Shown: piece by piece, positions 1 through 8,134 of the stretch
Numbering within the stretch: the stretch's first letter is position 1
How the letters are laid out: every line of letters begins with the position of its first letter
DNA from: CBDDEC01 sp965226785
Lineage (GTDB): Bacteria > Chloroflexota > Dehalococcoidia > UBA2979
Length of the DNA stretch: 64,000 nucleotides
Direction of reading: 5' to 3'
Assembly (NCBI GenBank): GCA_965226785.1
Contig: CBDDEC010000001.1
Coordinates: 124,001-188,000 of the forward strand
Translations under genes and position numbers: made by a program
The notes under the pieces: generated by a model
The model's database searches: none
Told to the model about the DNA's origin: nothing
The model's input: only the letters and a program-made list of their open reading frames with translations

Positions 1-111
1 GATCGGGGTGCCGGCGCCCTCGTCCACGTAATGCATGCGAAAGCCGGGCGCGTCGGTGAAGTGCGGAGCGAACGGGAACGTGCCGTTGAAGGTGGCGTCG
101 GCGGGGATCAT
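1..111 (-). CDS. Alpha/beta hydrolase, N-terminal part only
   Basis: The 37 codons that fit run off the left edge of the window. The peptide starts MIPADATFNGTF and ends HYVDEGAGTPI, the typical first strand and turn of haloalkane-dehalogenase or epoxide-hydrolase-like alpha/beta hydrolases. ATG at 111 is preceded on the minus strand by a purine-rich AGGAAGGAA about 6 nt upstream, which fixes the start. Substrate cannot be told because the nucleophile elbow and lid lie outside. The gene is divergent from the acyl-CoA dehydrogenase at 272, leaving about 160 bp for two promoters. Confidence 0.7.
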   Translation of the reverse strand, partial: MIPADATFNGTFPFAPHFTDAPGFRMHYVDEGAGTPI

Positions 112-271
112 GGGGGTTCCTTCCTCGATCGCGTGCATCGTACCGGCCCGGTCGGGCTGGAGCGGTCCTTGCTGTGTCTGCGCCAAGCCGGCCCGGTAGC
201 CGCCCGCCGGCCTGCGCCTGTAGGATCGCCCTGCGCCGCGACGAGGGTTGCGTGGACGTTGAGGAGCCATC

Positions 272-1444
272 ATGGAGCTGACCGACACCCAGAGCGAAGC
301 CGAGTTCCGCACCGTCGTGCGCGAGTTCATCGACGAGCACGGGCCCTCCGCCCGCGGCGACGGTGGCGACTTTGACGGCGGCTGGTCCCCCGAAGCCCGC
401 GAGCGCGTAAAGGGCTGGCGCGACGCCATCGTCGAGCGCGGCTGGGTGGCCCCGGCGTGGCCCGCGGAGTACGGCGGCGCGGGTATGAGCCCGCGTGAGC
501 AGTTCATCCTCAACGAGGAATTCGCCGAGAACGGCCTCTCCAACGTCGGTGGCTTCGGCGTGATGATGCTCGGCCCCACGCTCATGGTGCACGGCACCGA
601 GGAGCAGAAGGCCGAGATCCTGCCGAAGATCCTCGCGGGCGAGGTGGTCTGGTGCCAGGGCTGGTCCGAGCCGAGCAGTGGCTCCGACCTCGCCTCGCTG
701 CAGACACGCGCGGTGCGCGACGGCGACGAGTACGTCCTCAACGGCCAGAAGATCTGGACCTCGGGCGCACAGCACGCCGACAAGATGTACATGCTCGCTC
801 GCACCGACCCGGATGCGCCGAAGCACCGCGGCATCTCGCTGCTGATGCTGAACATGGACCAGCCGGGCGTCGAGGTGCGACCGCTCACCAACATGGCGAA
901 CAGCCAGGGCTTCAACGAGGTCTTCTTCGAGGACGTGCACGTCCCGGTGAAGAACCGTGTCGGCGAAGAGAACCGCGGCTGGTACGTCGGCATGACGCTC
1001 ACCGACTTCGAACGCTCCGGCATCGGCAACGCCGTTGGCACGCAGCGCCGCCTCGAGGCGCTGCTGCGCCGTTCCAAGGAGCGCGAAGACGTCAGCCGCA
1101 CCTCGACCTGGCGGCTGGCCTTCGTCGATCGCTGGCTCGAAGCGGACATCGCCCGTCTCTTCAGCTACGTCAACATCAGCATCCAGGACCGCGGCATGGT
1201 CCCGAACCACGAGGCGTCGATGTCCAAGCTCTTCACCTCGGAGTTGGGCCAGCGCATCGCCGGGACCGAGCTGAAGCTGTTCGGCCTCTACGGCACGATG
1301 TGGGATGCCGAGCGCGAAGAGGGCAACCGCGGCCGCCCCGCTGGCGGCTACCTCTCCGCTGTGTCGAGCACGATCGCGGGCGGCACGTCCGAGATCCAGC
1401 GCAACATCATCGCCACCCGCGGGCTGCAACTCCCGAGGGGTTAG
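272..1444 (+). CDS. Acyl-CoA dehydrogenase family protein
   Basis: A 390-residue flavoprotein predicted to oxidise an acyl-CoA alpha,beta bond and pass electrons to ETF. The three-part ACAD plan is visible: helical N domain (about 5-120), central beta domain with WCQGWSEPSSGSDLASLQT (about 127-145) and LNGQKIWTSGAQHAD, and a C-terminal helical domain ending in GGTSEIQRNIIATRGL, the conserved FAD/tetramer-contact signature. Length is normal. Sequence alone does not give chain-length preference; the relatives I recognise are often annotated for branched or steroid-side-chain acyl-CoAs. The stop lies inside a 15-bp tandem repeat and a strong hairpin follows, so the gene is probably transcribed alone. 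Confidence 0.93.
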   Translation: MELTDTQSEAEFRTVVREFIDEHGPSARGDGGDFDGGWSPEARERVKGWRDAIVERGWVAPAWPAEYGGAGMSPREQFILNEEFAENGLSNVGGFGVMMLGPTLMVHGTEEQKAEILPKILAGEVVWCQGWSEPSSGSDLASLQTRAVRDGDEYVLNGQKIWTSGAQHADKMYMLARTDPDAPKHRGISLLMLNMDQPGVEVRPLTNMANSQGFNEVFFEDVHVPVKNRVGEENRGWYVGMTLTDFERSGIGNAVGTQRRLEALLRRSKEREDVSRTSTWRLAFVDRWLEADIARLFSYVNISIQDRGMVPNHEASMSKLFTSELGQRIAGTELKLFGLYGTMWDAEREEGNRGRPAGGYLSAVSSTIAGGTSEIQRNIIATRGLQLPRG

Positions 1445-1481
1445 AGACCCAGGGGTTAGAGCACAAGGGGTTAGCCCGCAG
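1437..1481 (+). repeat. Three-copy 15-bp tandem repeat carrying serial stop codons
   Basis: GGGGTTAG recurs at 1437, 1452 and 1467 with an exact 15-bp period; the intervening bases are partly conserved (AGACCCA, AGCACAA). Because 15 is divisible by three, each unit puts a TAG in the same frame, so the acyl-CoA dehydrogenase ends in three in-frame stops at 1442, 1457 and 1472. Seen directly; probably slippage duplication of the stop region. Confidence 0.8.
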
Positions 1482-1497
1482 CCTCTGCGAGCACACC

Positions 1498-1526
1498 GAA
1501 CGGCCGCCCACCAAGGGCGGCCGTTC
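1498..1526 (+). terminator. Strong hairpin terminator after the acyl-CoA dehydrogenase
   Basis: GAACGGCCGCCC and GGGCGGCCGTTC form a perfect 12-bp stem around a 5-nt loop (ACCAA). No long T tract follows. A near-identical stem core recurs at 39498-39521, suggesting a common terminator design in this genome. Confidence 0.7.
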
Positions 1527-1612
1527 TGATCGCGCACCGCGTCCTCGACGTGCGCTATCTTCCGCTCGCGGACGCGTGCTGGCGCTGTCCGGGACCGTTC
1601 GAGGAGACGCGC

Positions 1613-2509
1613 ATGAGCTACCGACCGATGCCGAAGTACGAGACGGGGACCGTCGAGTTGGGCGATGGGCTCTTCGCCTACCTGCAATGGGACGGCGGCT
1701 GGGGGATCAGCAACGCCGGGTTCCTCGACGGCGGCGATGGGCTGCTCGTGATCGACGCGCTCATGGCGCCGAGCATGGCGCACAGCTTCGTCTCCGCGAT
1801 GCGTGACGTCTCCGCGGCGCCGTTCCGGCAGCTCATCAACACGCACATGCACGGCGACCACACGAACGGCAACCAGTACATCGAGGGCGCCGAGATCGTG
1901 GGCCACGAGCAGTGCCGCCAGGAGATGCTCGACGCCGAGGTGGCGCGCGTCGCTGCCCAGGCCCAGCGCGACCCGGGCGACCGCGGGCCGCGCCCAGCCT
2001 GGATCCAGGACGCATGGTGGGAGGAACTCGCCGAGGTGCGCTCGACACCGCCGACCACGACCTACGGGGACCGCATGACCCTCCGCTACGGCGACACGGA
2101 GGTGCAGCTGTTGCACCACGGTCCCGCCCACACCCTCGGCGACACGCTCGTCTACTTCCCGCAGTCGAAGACGCTGTTCAGCGGTGACCTCGCGTTCTTC
2201 TATGCCATGCCGCTCTGCCGTGGCGACATGGCGAACTGGGTCAAGATCTGCGACCTGATCGCCGACATGGACGTCGAACGCATCATCCCCGGCCACGGCC
2301 CGGTCGGAGGCAAGCGCGAGCTGGAGGACATGCGCGAGTACCTCGCGTTCATGGTCGAGGAGACGCGTAAGCGCTACGACGAGGGCATGACGGCCGATCA
2401 GGCCGCCGCCTCGATCGACATCGGCGAGTGGGCGAAGTGGCCCGAATCCGAACGCAAAGAGATGAACATCGCCGGCATGTACGCGCAGTGGAGTTCCGAA
2501 TCGGCGTAG
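1613..2509 (+). CDS. MBL-fold metallo-hydrolase
   Basis: A 298-residue metallo-beta-lactamase-fold hydrolase. The zinc signature HMHGDH is at residues 78-83, followed by the later ligands in LLHHGPAHTLGDT, SGDLAFFY and IIPGHGPVGG. The frame is open back to 1550, but ATG at 1613 has GAGGAGA about 6 nt upstream and begins at the family's usual N terminus, so I prefer it. Similar proteins are thioesterases, lactonases or glyoxalase-like hydrolases; the substrate is not evident. It stands between a hairpin on the left and a broken deazaflavin-nitroreductase fragment on the right. Confidence 0.9.
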   Translation: MSYRPMPKYETGTVELGDGLFAYLQWDGGWGISNAGFLDGGDGLLVIDALMAPSMAHSFVSAMRDVSAAPFRQLINTHMHGDHTNGNQYIEGAEIVGHEQCRQEMLDAEVARVAAQAQRDPGDRGPRPAWIQDAWWEELAEVRSTPPTTTYGDRMTLRYGDTEVQLLHHGPAHTLGDTLVYFPQSKTLFSGDLAFFYAMPLCRGDMANWVKICDLIADMDVERIIPGHGPVGGKRELEDMREYLAFMVEETRKRYDEGMTADQAAASIDIGEWAKWPESERKEMNIAGMYAQWSSESA

Positions 2510-2542
2510 CTCGCAGCGGGCGGATGCTGCCAGGAGCGAGAC

Positions 2543-2704
2543 ATGACCAGCTCACCGCGATATCAATCGAGCGCCACACGGCTAGCGATCAACGTGCTGA
2601 TGACAACCCTCATCCGCCTCGGCGTCGGGCCGGGGAACAGTGGTCTGCTCACCACCGTCGGCCGCCGCGTGGCGGATTCTTGTACCTCCTTTACTCCTCG
2701 CTGA
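2543..2704 (+). pseudogene. N-terminal fragment of a deazaflavin (F420)-dependent nitroreductase
   Basis: A 53-codon frame with ribosome site GGAGCGAG before ATG. The stretch LIRLGVGPGNSGLLTTVGRR matches the N-terminal pattern of the DDN nitroreductase family (a hydrophobic helix, then RLGxGP, then LLTTxGRR). In intact members GRPRTTPV and about 100 further residues follow. Here the sequence changes to unrelated residues and stops at 2702. No continuation is visible in the other frames before the GNAT gene at 2815. I read it as a truncated relic; a short expressed peptide cannot be excluded. Confidence 0.5.
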
Positions 2705-2814
2705 TGCCGAACTGCGTCAAACCTGCGCGACTTTCGAGGCGAGTCCCGTAAAGCTCGGGATCCCTGTGCGAATCGGGTATCGATGGATCCCGCGCCGGTT
2801 GCTATGACGGATGT

Positions 2815-3453
2815 ATGGCCACCACAAAGGGACCTCAGACCATCACCCACCCCCGGCCGACAACGGCTGAGACTCTCGACATCGACAGTCCCGCTGTCAG
2901 CGTCGATGACATCGTCGAGGACGCGGCGCCGCGGTCGAGGCGGCCGCGGCTGCCGGTGACGGTCCGTGCCTACACCGCCGCCGACTGGCCGGCCGTGGAG
3001 GCGCTGGTCGTCGGGATGATCGACCAGGAGTTCATCGGGCTTCGCATCGAGGATCGTCGGCTCCTCAGCGAACTTGAGCACGACTACGGGCGCGAAATAC
3101 TGCTGATGGCTGTGAGCCGGGCCGAGCAGAGCGCGGGCGTCGTGGGGTTCATCGCGCTCAAGACCGACAGCGCTCGCATCGGGCGCGTTCAGGTGCTGAC
3201 CGTCGGACCCGACGAGCGCCGGCAGGGCGTCGCCACGGCGTTGCTCGACGCCGCACTCGAACATGCGTCACGTCGAGGCTTCAACGACCTGGTCCTCGAC
3301 GCGCCGCGCCGGGGCGATGATGCTGCCGCTGGTTTCCTCGACGTGACGGGCTTCCGCCTGATGGCAGTTTCCCTGCATACATCGATTTACAGCCGCGGCG
3401 TCGAAGAGCCGATTGGCGCGCTGCCAGAGCGTGTGCCTCCGGCTAGCGTTTGA
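2815..3453 (+). CDS. GNAT family N-acetyltransferase
   Basis: A 212-residue protein with a 45-residue polar N-terminal extension before the GNAT fold. Acetyl-CoA-binding motif A is clear in VLTVGPDERRQGVATALLDAALEHA (the R-R-x-G-x-A pyrophosphate loop), and motif B lies around GFNDLVLDAPRRGDDAAAGF. These enzymes move an acetyl group from acetyl-CoA to an amine; the acceptor cannot be told. The gene converges on the monooxygenase at 3443-3745 and the two overlap by 11 bp. Confidence 0.85.
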   Translation: MATTKGPQTITHPRPTTAETLDIDSPAVSVDDIVEDAAPRSRRPRLPVTVRAYTAADWPAVEALVVGMIDQEFIGLRIEDRRLLSELEHDYGREILLMAVSRAEQSAGVVGFIALKTDSARIGRVQVLTVGPDERRQGVATALLDAALEHASRRGFNDLVLDAPRRGDDAAAGFLDVTGFRLMAVSLHTSIYSRGVEEPIGALPERVPPASV

Positions 3454-3745
3454 CCCCGACCACAACGTTGAGCTTGATGATCTCCGGCCGCCCGCCGGCA
3501 ATGCCGCGCAGCGAGCCGCCGAATGCGGCCATGTGCTCAGTCTGGCCGTGGGCCTGCAGCGCGTCTTCGTCGTCGTACTGCTCGTACAGATAGAACTTGT
3601 GAGGGTCGCTCTCGGACGTGTGCAACGTGTAGGCGGCCACGCCGGGCTCGTTCGAGTCCACGTCGGCGACCATCTTCTCGATCGCGGCGCGCATCTCATC
3701 GGCCTTGCCGTCGGCGGCGGTCAGGATCGCGAGCTGGGTGATCAC
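3443..3745 (-). CDS. Antibiotic-biosynthesis-type (ABM) quinol monooxygenase
   Basis: A 100-residue ferredoxin-like alpha+beta protein of the ABM family. Family features are MITQLAILTAADGKADEMRA (first strand and helix), EPGVAAYTLHTSESDPHKFYLYEQYDDEDAL and HMAAFG. Homologues are small cofactor-free quinol oxygenases such as YgiN. Start is GTG at 3745 with AAAGG about 8 nt upstream. It overlaps the convergent GNAT by 11 bp. Substrate unknown. Confidence 0.85.
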   Translation of the reverse strand: MITQLAILTAADGKADEMRAAIEKMVADVDSNEPGVAAYTLHTSESDPHKFYLYEQYDDEDALQAHGQTEHMAAFGGSLRGIAGGRPEIIKLNVVVGVKR

Positions 3746-3803
3746 TACTCATGCCTTTCGTCGTGTTCGACCTCGAAGGTGCGGATTCTACCCGCCTCGC
3801 GCG

Positions 3804-5420
3804 CTACATCGGAGGCAGCGGTGGCCGGCGATGCCACACCTCGAGCGAACGCTCGAGCGAGCGTCCGAGTCGGAGCAGCGCATCCTCGCCGAAGAGCCTG
3901 CCCCAGAGCGTGACGCCGGTGGGGAGGCGCTTACGGTCGATGCCGGACCGCAGGCTCAGCGACGGGTGGCCGGTGAAGTTCGTGAGCGCCAGGAACGGGT
4001 CGCCCGGCGCGGGCGGGCGCGAGGCCGAGATTACAGCGTCGAGGGCGTTCGCCTCGAACAGCTCATGCATCTCCTCCATCGCCCGCCGTCGCAACCGGTC
4101 GGCCTGCATCAGCTCGACGGCGGGCACGAAGCGGGCGCGGCGAAAGATGTTGGGCCAAGCCTCGTCGCCCTGACGTGTCAGCTCGGCGTCCCGCCCGCTG
4201 CGCGTGAGGTCGTCGAAGGCCGCTGCCGCTTCGACCCAGAGGATCGGGATCAGCGCCTCGGGCGGTGTGGAAGGCACGGCGATCGGCACCACCTCGACGC
4301 CCGCAGCGCGTAACGCGCGGACCGCACGGCGCTGCGTCGTGTCAGCCTGCTTCGCGCGGAACGAGGAGGCGATGTAGCCCACCCGCGCACCGCGGACGCT
4401 GCGGCGGCGGCCGTCGTAGCTCATTGGAGCATTGATCAGCGAGACATCGGGCGTGGGCTCATCCTCCGCGCCGGGGCCGGCGATCGCGTCGAGGACGAGC
4501 GCGGCGTCCTCGACAGAACGGGTGATCGGCCCCAGTTTGTCCATCGACCAGGAGAGCGCCATGGCGCCGGCGCGCGAGACACGACCGAAGGTCGGCCGGA
4601 GCCCAACGGCGCCGCAGGTCGTCGAGGGCGAGACGATGCTGCCCAGCGTCTCCGAGCCGATGGCGAATCCCACCAGACCAGCCGCCACCGCCGAGGCGGA
4701 CCCGGCGGAGGAGCCGCTCGAACCATGGCGACGGTTCCACGGGTTGCGCGTGCGGCCGCCGAACCAGACATCGCCGTTGGCGAGCGCGCCGAGCGTCAGC
4801 TTCGCGACGAGGATGGCGCCCGCGTTCTCGAGGCGTCGCACGACCGCTGCGTCCCGGTCCGGCACCCGCTCGCGATAGGGCCCCGCGCCCCACGTGGTCG
4901 CGACGTCAGCGGTGTCGAGCAGGTCCTTCGCACCCCACGGGATGCCGTGCAGCGGACCGCGGTAGCGACCGGCCGCGATCTCCTCGTCCGCGCGCCGCGC
5001 GGCGGCGAGCGCGGAGTCCTCGAGGAGTGTGACCACGCAGTGCAGGTTGCGGTCGTAGCGCTTGAGGCGGCGCAGGTAGATCGAGGTCAGGCGCTCGCTG
5101 GTGAGCCGACCACGCTCAATCCACGCCGAGAGCCAAGCGACGGGGGCATAGGCGATGTCCTCGTCGTCCGCCGGAAGGCGTGGCGCGCCGGCGGGCGCTC
5201 GCACGAAACGCCCGTCGCCGTAGTCGTAGGCGACGCCCGGTAGCCGCGGGTCGAAGCGGGTGGCCGGCGCCTCGCCGTTGGCGAGGGCCGCCGCGCGCAC
5301 CGTCTCGTACCCGGCGAGGTAGCGCTCGAACGCCCCAAGGGCCTGCCGGCGCTGCTGCACGCTGAACTCGAGGCCGGCAAGCTGTTGCGCCTCGCCGAGG
5401 GTTCGCACTGTGATGGCCAT
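3804..5420 (-). CDS. Amidase (amidase signature family)
   Basis: A 538-residue amidase hydrolysing a carboxamide to acid and ammonia. The Ser-cisSer-Lys triad is visible: Lys165 in HGIPWGAKD, the cis-Ser in GSSGSSAGSA (near 237) and the nucleophile Ser261 in GSETLGSIVSPS. A roughly 85-residue N-terminal segment precedes the catalytic domain. The open frame reaches 5762, but ATG at 5420 has GAGGAG upstream and gives a sensible N terminus. It is divergent from the gamma-glutamyltransferase at 5572 and may share a control region with it. The family includes GatA-like and nitrilase-pathway amidases; genes for the other Gat subunits are absent, so a catabolic amidase is likelier. Confidence 0.92.
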   Translation of the reverse strand: MAITVRTLGEAQQLAGLEFSVQQRRQALGAFERYLAGYETVRAAALANGEAPATRFDPRLPGVAYDYGDGRFVRAPAGAPRLPADDEDIAYAPVAWLSAWIERGRLTSERLTSIYLRRLKRYDRNLHCVVTLLEDSALAAARRADEEIAAGRYRGPLHGIPWGAKDLLDTADVATTWGAGPYRERVPDRDAAVVRRLENAGAILVAKLTLGALANGDVWFGGRTRNPWNRRHGSSGSSAGSASAVAAGLVGFAIGSETLGSIVSPSTTCGAVGLRPTFGRVSRAGAMALSWSMDKLGPITRSVEDAALVLDAIAGPGAEDEPTPDVSLINAPMSYDGRRRSVRGARVGYIASSFRAKQADTTQRRAVRALRAAGVEVVPIAVPSTPPEALIPILWVEAAAAFDDLTRSGRDAELTRQGDEAWPNIFRRARFVPAVELMQADRLRRRAMEEMHELFEANALDAVISASRPPAPGDPFLALTNFTGHPSLSLRSGIDRKRLPTGVTLWGRLFGEDALLRLGRSLERSLEVWHRRPPLPPM

Positions 5421-5571
5421 CGCATCGCTCCTCGTCGTCGTCGCGGCGCCCAACTCAGACACCTCGTGGCGAGCGCGATGGTACGTCGAGGTCGCGTCGT
5501 GCGGACCACGCTGCCGCGATGTGCTACGAAGGATGCGCCGGGCGGTCCGGCTGGAGACGAGGGCCAGAGGC

Positions 5572-7215
5572 ATGGCCGAGACGGAACTGCGCTTCGAGTC
5601 GCGACGCTCGCCGGTGCTGGCGCGGCGCGGGATGGTCGCGACGAGCCAGCCGCTGGGCGCGCAGGTCGGTGTCGAGGTGCTGCAGGCCGGCGGCAACGCC
5701 GCCGATGCGGCCGTCGCGACCGCAGCCGCCATGAACGTGGTCGAGCCGAACATGAACGGCATCGGCGGCGACTGCTTCGCCCTCTACTTCGACGCATCGA
5801 CGAAGCGGGTGCAAGCAGTCAACGGCAGTGGACGCTCGCCGGCGGCGCTCACGATCGAGGCGCTCGCCGAGCGGGGGATCACGGGCGAGCTGCCTCGCTT
5901 CAGCCCGCACACGGTGACCGTGCCGGGCGCCGCCGCCGGGTGGTGCGACACGGTCGAGCGTCACGGCCGGCTGAGCATGTCGGAGGTGCTCGCGCCCGCC
6001 ATTCGGCTGGCCGAGGAGGGCTTCCCGGTCTCGCCGATCATCTCCCGGGGGTGGGCCGCGCAGGTGCAACGGCTTGTCGACGCCTCACCAAACGGGGGCG
6101 AGCTGCTGATCGACGGCCGCGCGCCCGAGCCCGGCGAGATCTGGCGCAACGAAAGTCTCGCCAGGGTCTTCCGAGCGCTCGCCGAGGGCGGCTCCAGCAC
6201 GTTCTACGAGGGTACGCCGGGCGCGGCGATCGTCGACGTGCTGCGCGACCTCGACAGCCTGATGACCGCCGACGACCTCTCCGCGCACGAGTCCACGTTC
6301 GAGGACCCGATCTCCACGACCTACCGCGGCTATCGCGTCTATGAATGCGCGCCGAACGGACAGGGCCTGACTGCCCTGATCGCCCTCAACATCGTCGAGG
6401 GCTTCGATCTCGCCTCGATGGATCAGCGATCGGCGTCCTACCAGCACCTGCTGATCGAGGCGATTCGACTGGCGTTCGAGGACGCGCGCCGTTGCATCGC
6501 CGACCCGGCGCTGCACGAGGTGCCGGTCGAGGCGCTGTTGTCGAAGGACTACGCGGCCGAGCGGAGGGCCGAGATCAACCCCGAGATCTCAATGGTCGAC
6601 CCCTTGCAGGGATCGCCGATGCGGTGGACCGACACGGTCTACCTGACAGTCGTCGACGGCGAAGGCAACGCCTGCTCCTTCATCGACAGCAACTACAACG
6701 GCTTCGGTACCGCGATCGTGCCGCGCGGGATGGGCTTCACGTTGCAGAACCGCGGGGCCGGCTTCGTGCTCGACCCGGCACATCCGAACCGCGTCGAGGG
6801 TGGAAAGCGCCCGTACCACACAATCATCCCTGCGATGAGCACATACGAGGACGGCGAGCACGCCGGTGAGCTGCATGCGTCCTTCGGCGTGATGGGCGGC
6901 TGGCACCAGCCGCAGGGTCACCTGCAGGTCTTGACCAACATGGTCGACCACGGCATGGACCCGCAGGCCGCGCTGGACGCGCCCCGGTTCTCGATTCCGG
7001 CGGACCCACCTCGGGGCGCCGTGCTGCTCGAGGAGCATCTGCCGATCGAGACGCAGAGCGCGCTAGCGCTGATGGGCCACGCGGTCTCGCCGGCCTCGGG
7101 CGGTCGCCGTCTGGGTCCGTTCGGCAAGGGGCAGATCATCGTGCGCGACCCCTCGACGGGTGTCCTCTGGGGCGGCTCCGACCCGCGAGGCGACGGCGCG
7201 GCGATCGGCTACTAG
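5572..7215 (+). CDS. Gamma-glutamyltransferase family protein
   Basis: A 547-residue Ntn-hydrolase that cleaves or transfers a gamma-glutamyl (or related acyl) group. Seen: the N-terminal GMVATSQPLGAQVGVEVLQ core, the substrate Arg in NGSGRSP (R88), and the self-cleavage site, where Thr355 in DTVYLTVVDGEGNA aligns with the catalytic Thr that starts the small subunit. SNYNGFGT follows. There is no signal peptide at the chosen start (ATG 5572, AGAGG upstream), so the enzyme is probably cytosolic, like the FMP/oxamate amidohydrolase-type members of this family rather than periplasmic Ggt. The dehydrogenase at 7243 lies 27 bp downstream, probably co-transcribed. Confidence 0.9.
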   Translation: MAETELRFESRRSPVLARRGMVATSQPLGAQVGVEVLQAGGNAADAAVATAAAMNVVEPNMNGIGGDCFALYFDASTKRVQAVNGSGRSPAALTIEALAERGITGELPRFSPHTVTVPGAAAGWCDTVERHGRLSMSEVLAPAIRLAEEGFPVSPIISRGWAAQVQRLVDASPNGGELLIDGRAPEPGEIWRNESLARVFRALAEGGSSTFYEGTPGAAIVDVLRDLDSLMTADDLSAHESTFEDPISTTYRGYRVYECAPNGQGLTALIALNIVEGFDLASMDQRSASYQHLLIEAIRLAFEDARRCIADPALHEVPVEALLSKDYAAERRAEINPEISMVDPLQGSPMRWTDTVYLTVVDGEGNACSFIDSNYNGFGTAIVPRGMGFTLQNRGAGFVLDPAHPNRVEGGKRPYHTIIPAMSTYEDGEHAGELHASFGVMGGWHQPQGHLQVLTNMVDHGMDPQAALDAPRFSIPADPPRGAVLLEEHLPIETQSALALMGHAVSPASGGRRLGPFGKGQIIVRDPSTGVLWGGSDPRGDGAAIGY

Positions 7216-7242
7216 GGGCGAGTGAGCGTGAGAGAAGGCGCC

Positions 7243-8091
7243 ATGTCTGAACCGGGAACGATCGGACTGCTGCATCCCGGCCAGATGGGCTCGGCCGTCG
7301 GTGGCCACGCCGTAGCCGCCGGGCGACGCGTCGTCTGGGCCTCGGACGGTCGCAGCGAAGCCACCGAGGCGCGGGCGAGCGCCGACGGGCTGGAGGATCT
7401 CGACTGGCTGAACGGCGTCGTCAACCAGAGCGAGCTGATCCTCTCGATCTGCCCGCCGGCCGCCGCCGAGGAGGTGGCGCGGGAGGTGGCGGACCTCGGC
7501 TACGGTGGCCTCTACGTCGACTGCAACGCCGTGGCGCCGGCGACGGCGCGCAGCGTCGCCGCGATCGTCGAGGCCGCGGGCGCGACGTACGTCGATGGCG
7601 GAATCATCGGCGGGCCACCGCGAGGCGCAGGCACGACCCGCCTCTACCTCTCAGGCAGCGGAGCGCGCAAGACCAGGTCGCTGCTCGGCGAGGGAGCGCT
7701 GGAGGTGATCCCGATCGAGGGCGGCCCCGGCGCCGCCTCGGCGGTGAAGATGGCGTACGCCGCGTGGACCAAGGGCACCACCGCGCTGCTCGCGGACATC
7801 CACGCGCTGGCGCTGGCGGAGGGCGTGCACGACGACCTCGTGCGCGAGTGGGCGCGGTCGCAGCCGGAGCTGCTCGCGCGCTCCGACCAAGGCCTCCCGA
7901 CCGCCGCCGCCAAGGCCTGGCGGTTCGTGGGCGAGATGGAGGAGATCGCGAAGACGTTCAGCGATAGCGGCCTCCCGGACGGATTCCACCTGGCCGCTGC
8001 CGAGGTGTACCGTCGCCTCGAGCGGTTCAAGGACGACCCGGACGCCCCGGGTGGCGCCGACCTGGCGCAGCACCTGCTGCCGGAGGACTAG
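7243..8091 (+). CDS. NAD(P)-dependent dehydrogenase, 6-phosphogluconate/DUF1932 type
   Basis: A 282-residue Rossmann dehydrogenase. The N-terminal dinucleotide fold begins GTIGLLHPGQMGSAVGGH, and the C-terminal helical part (GPGAASAVKMAYAAWTKGT) is the DUF1932 type found with beta-hydroxyacid dehydrogenase-like proteins. K in VKMAYAAWTKG is the likely catalytic Lys position. GTG at 7222 is in frame, but ATG at 7243 has AGAAGG upstream. It follows the gamma-glutamyltransferase by 27 bp, suggesting a shared catabolic route; the substrate is unknown. Confidence 0.88.
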   Translation: MSEPGTIGLLHPGQMGSAVGGHAVAAGRRVVWASDGRSEATEARASADGLEDLDWLNGVVNQSELILSICPPAAAEEVAREVADLGYGGLYVDCNAVAPATARSVAAIVEAAGATYVDGGIIGGPPRGAGTTRLYLSGSGARKTRSLLGEGALEVIPIEGGPGAASAVKMAYAAWTKGTTALLADIHALALAEGVHDDLVREWARSQPELLARSDQGLPTAAAKAWRFVGEMEEIAKTFSDSGLPDGFHLAAAEVYRRLERFKDDPDAPGGADLAQHLLPED

Positions 8092-8134
8092 GCCTCCCGA
8101 CGTCCCCCAGCGGCCGCTTTAGAACGGCTGACCC

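Noticed and set aside
652..1806. Long open frame on the plus strand across the acyl-CoA dehydrogenase
   Set aside because: Arg/Pro-rich shadow of the real gene in another frame; no protein family resemblance.
2702..2760. TGA at the end of the nitroreductase fragment as a Sec codon
   Set aside because: The continuation does not resemble the enzyme, so it is a true truncation.
2563..3264. Long minus-strand frame opposite the GNAT gene
   Set aside because: Antisense shadow; no recognisable domain.
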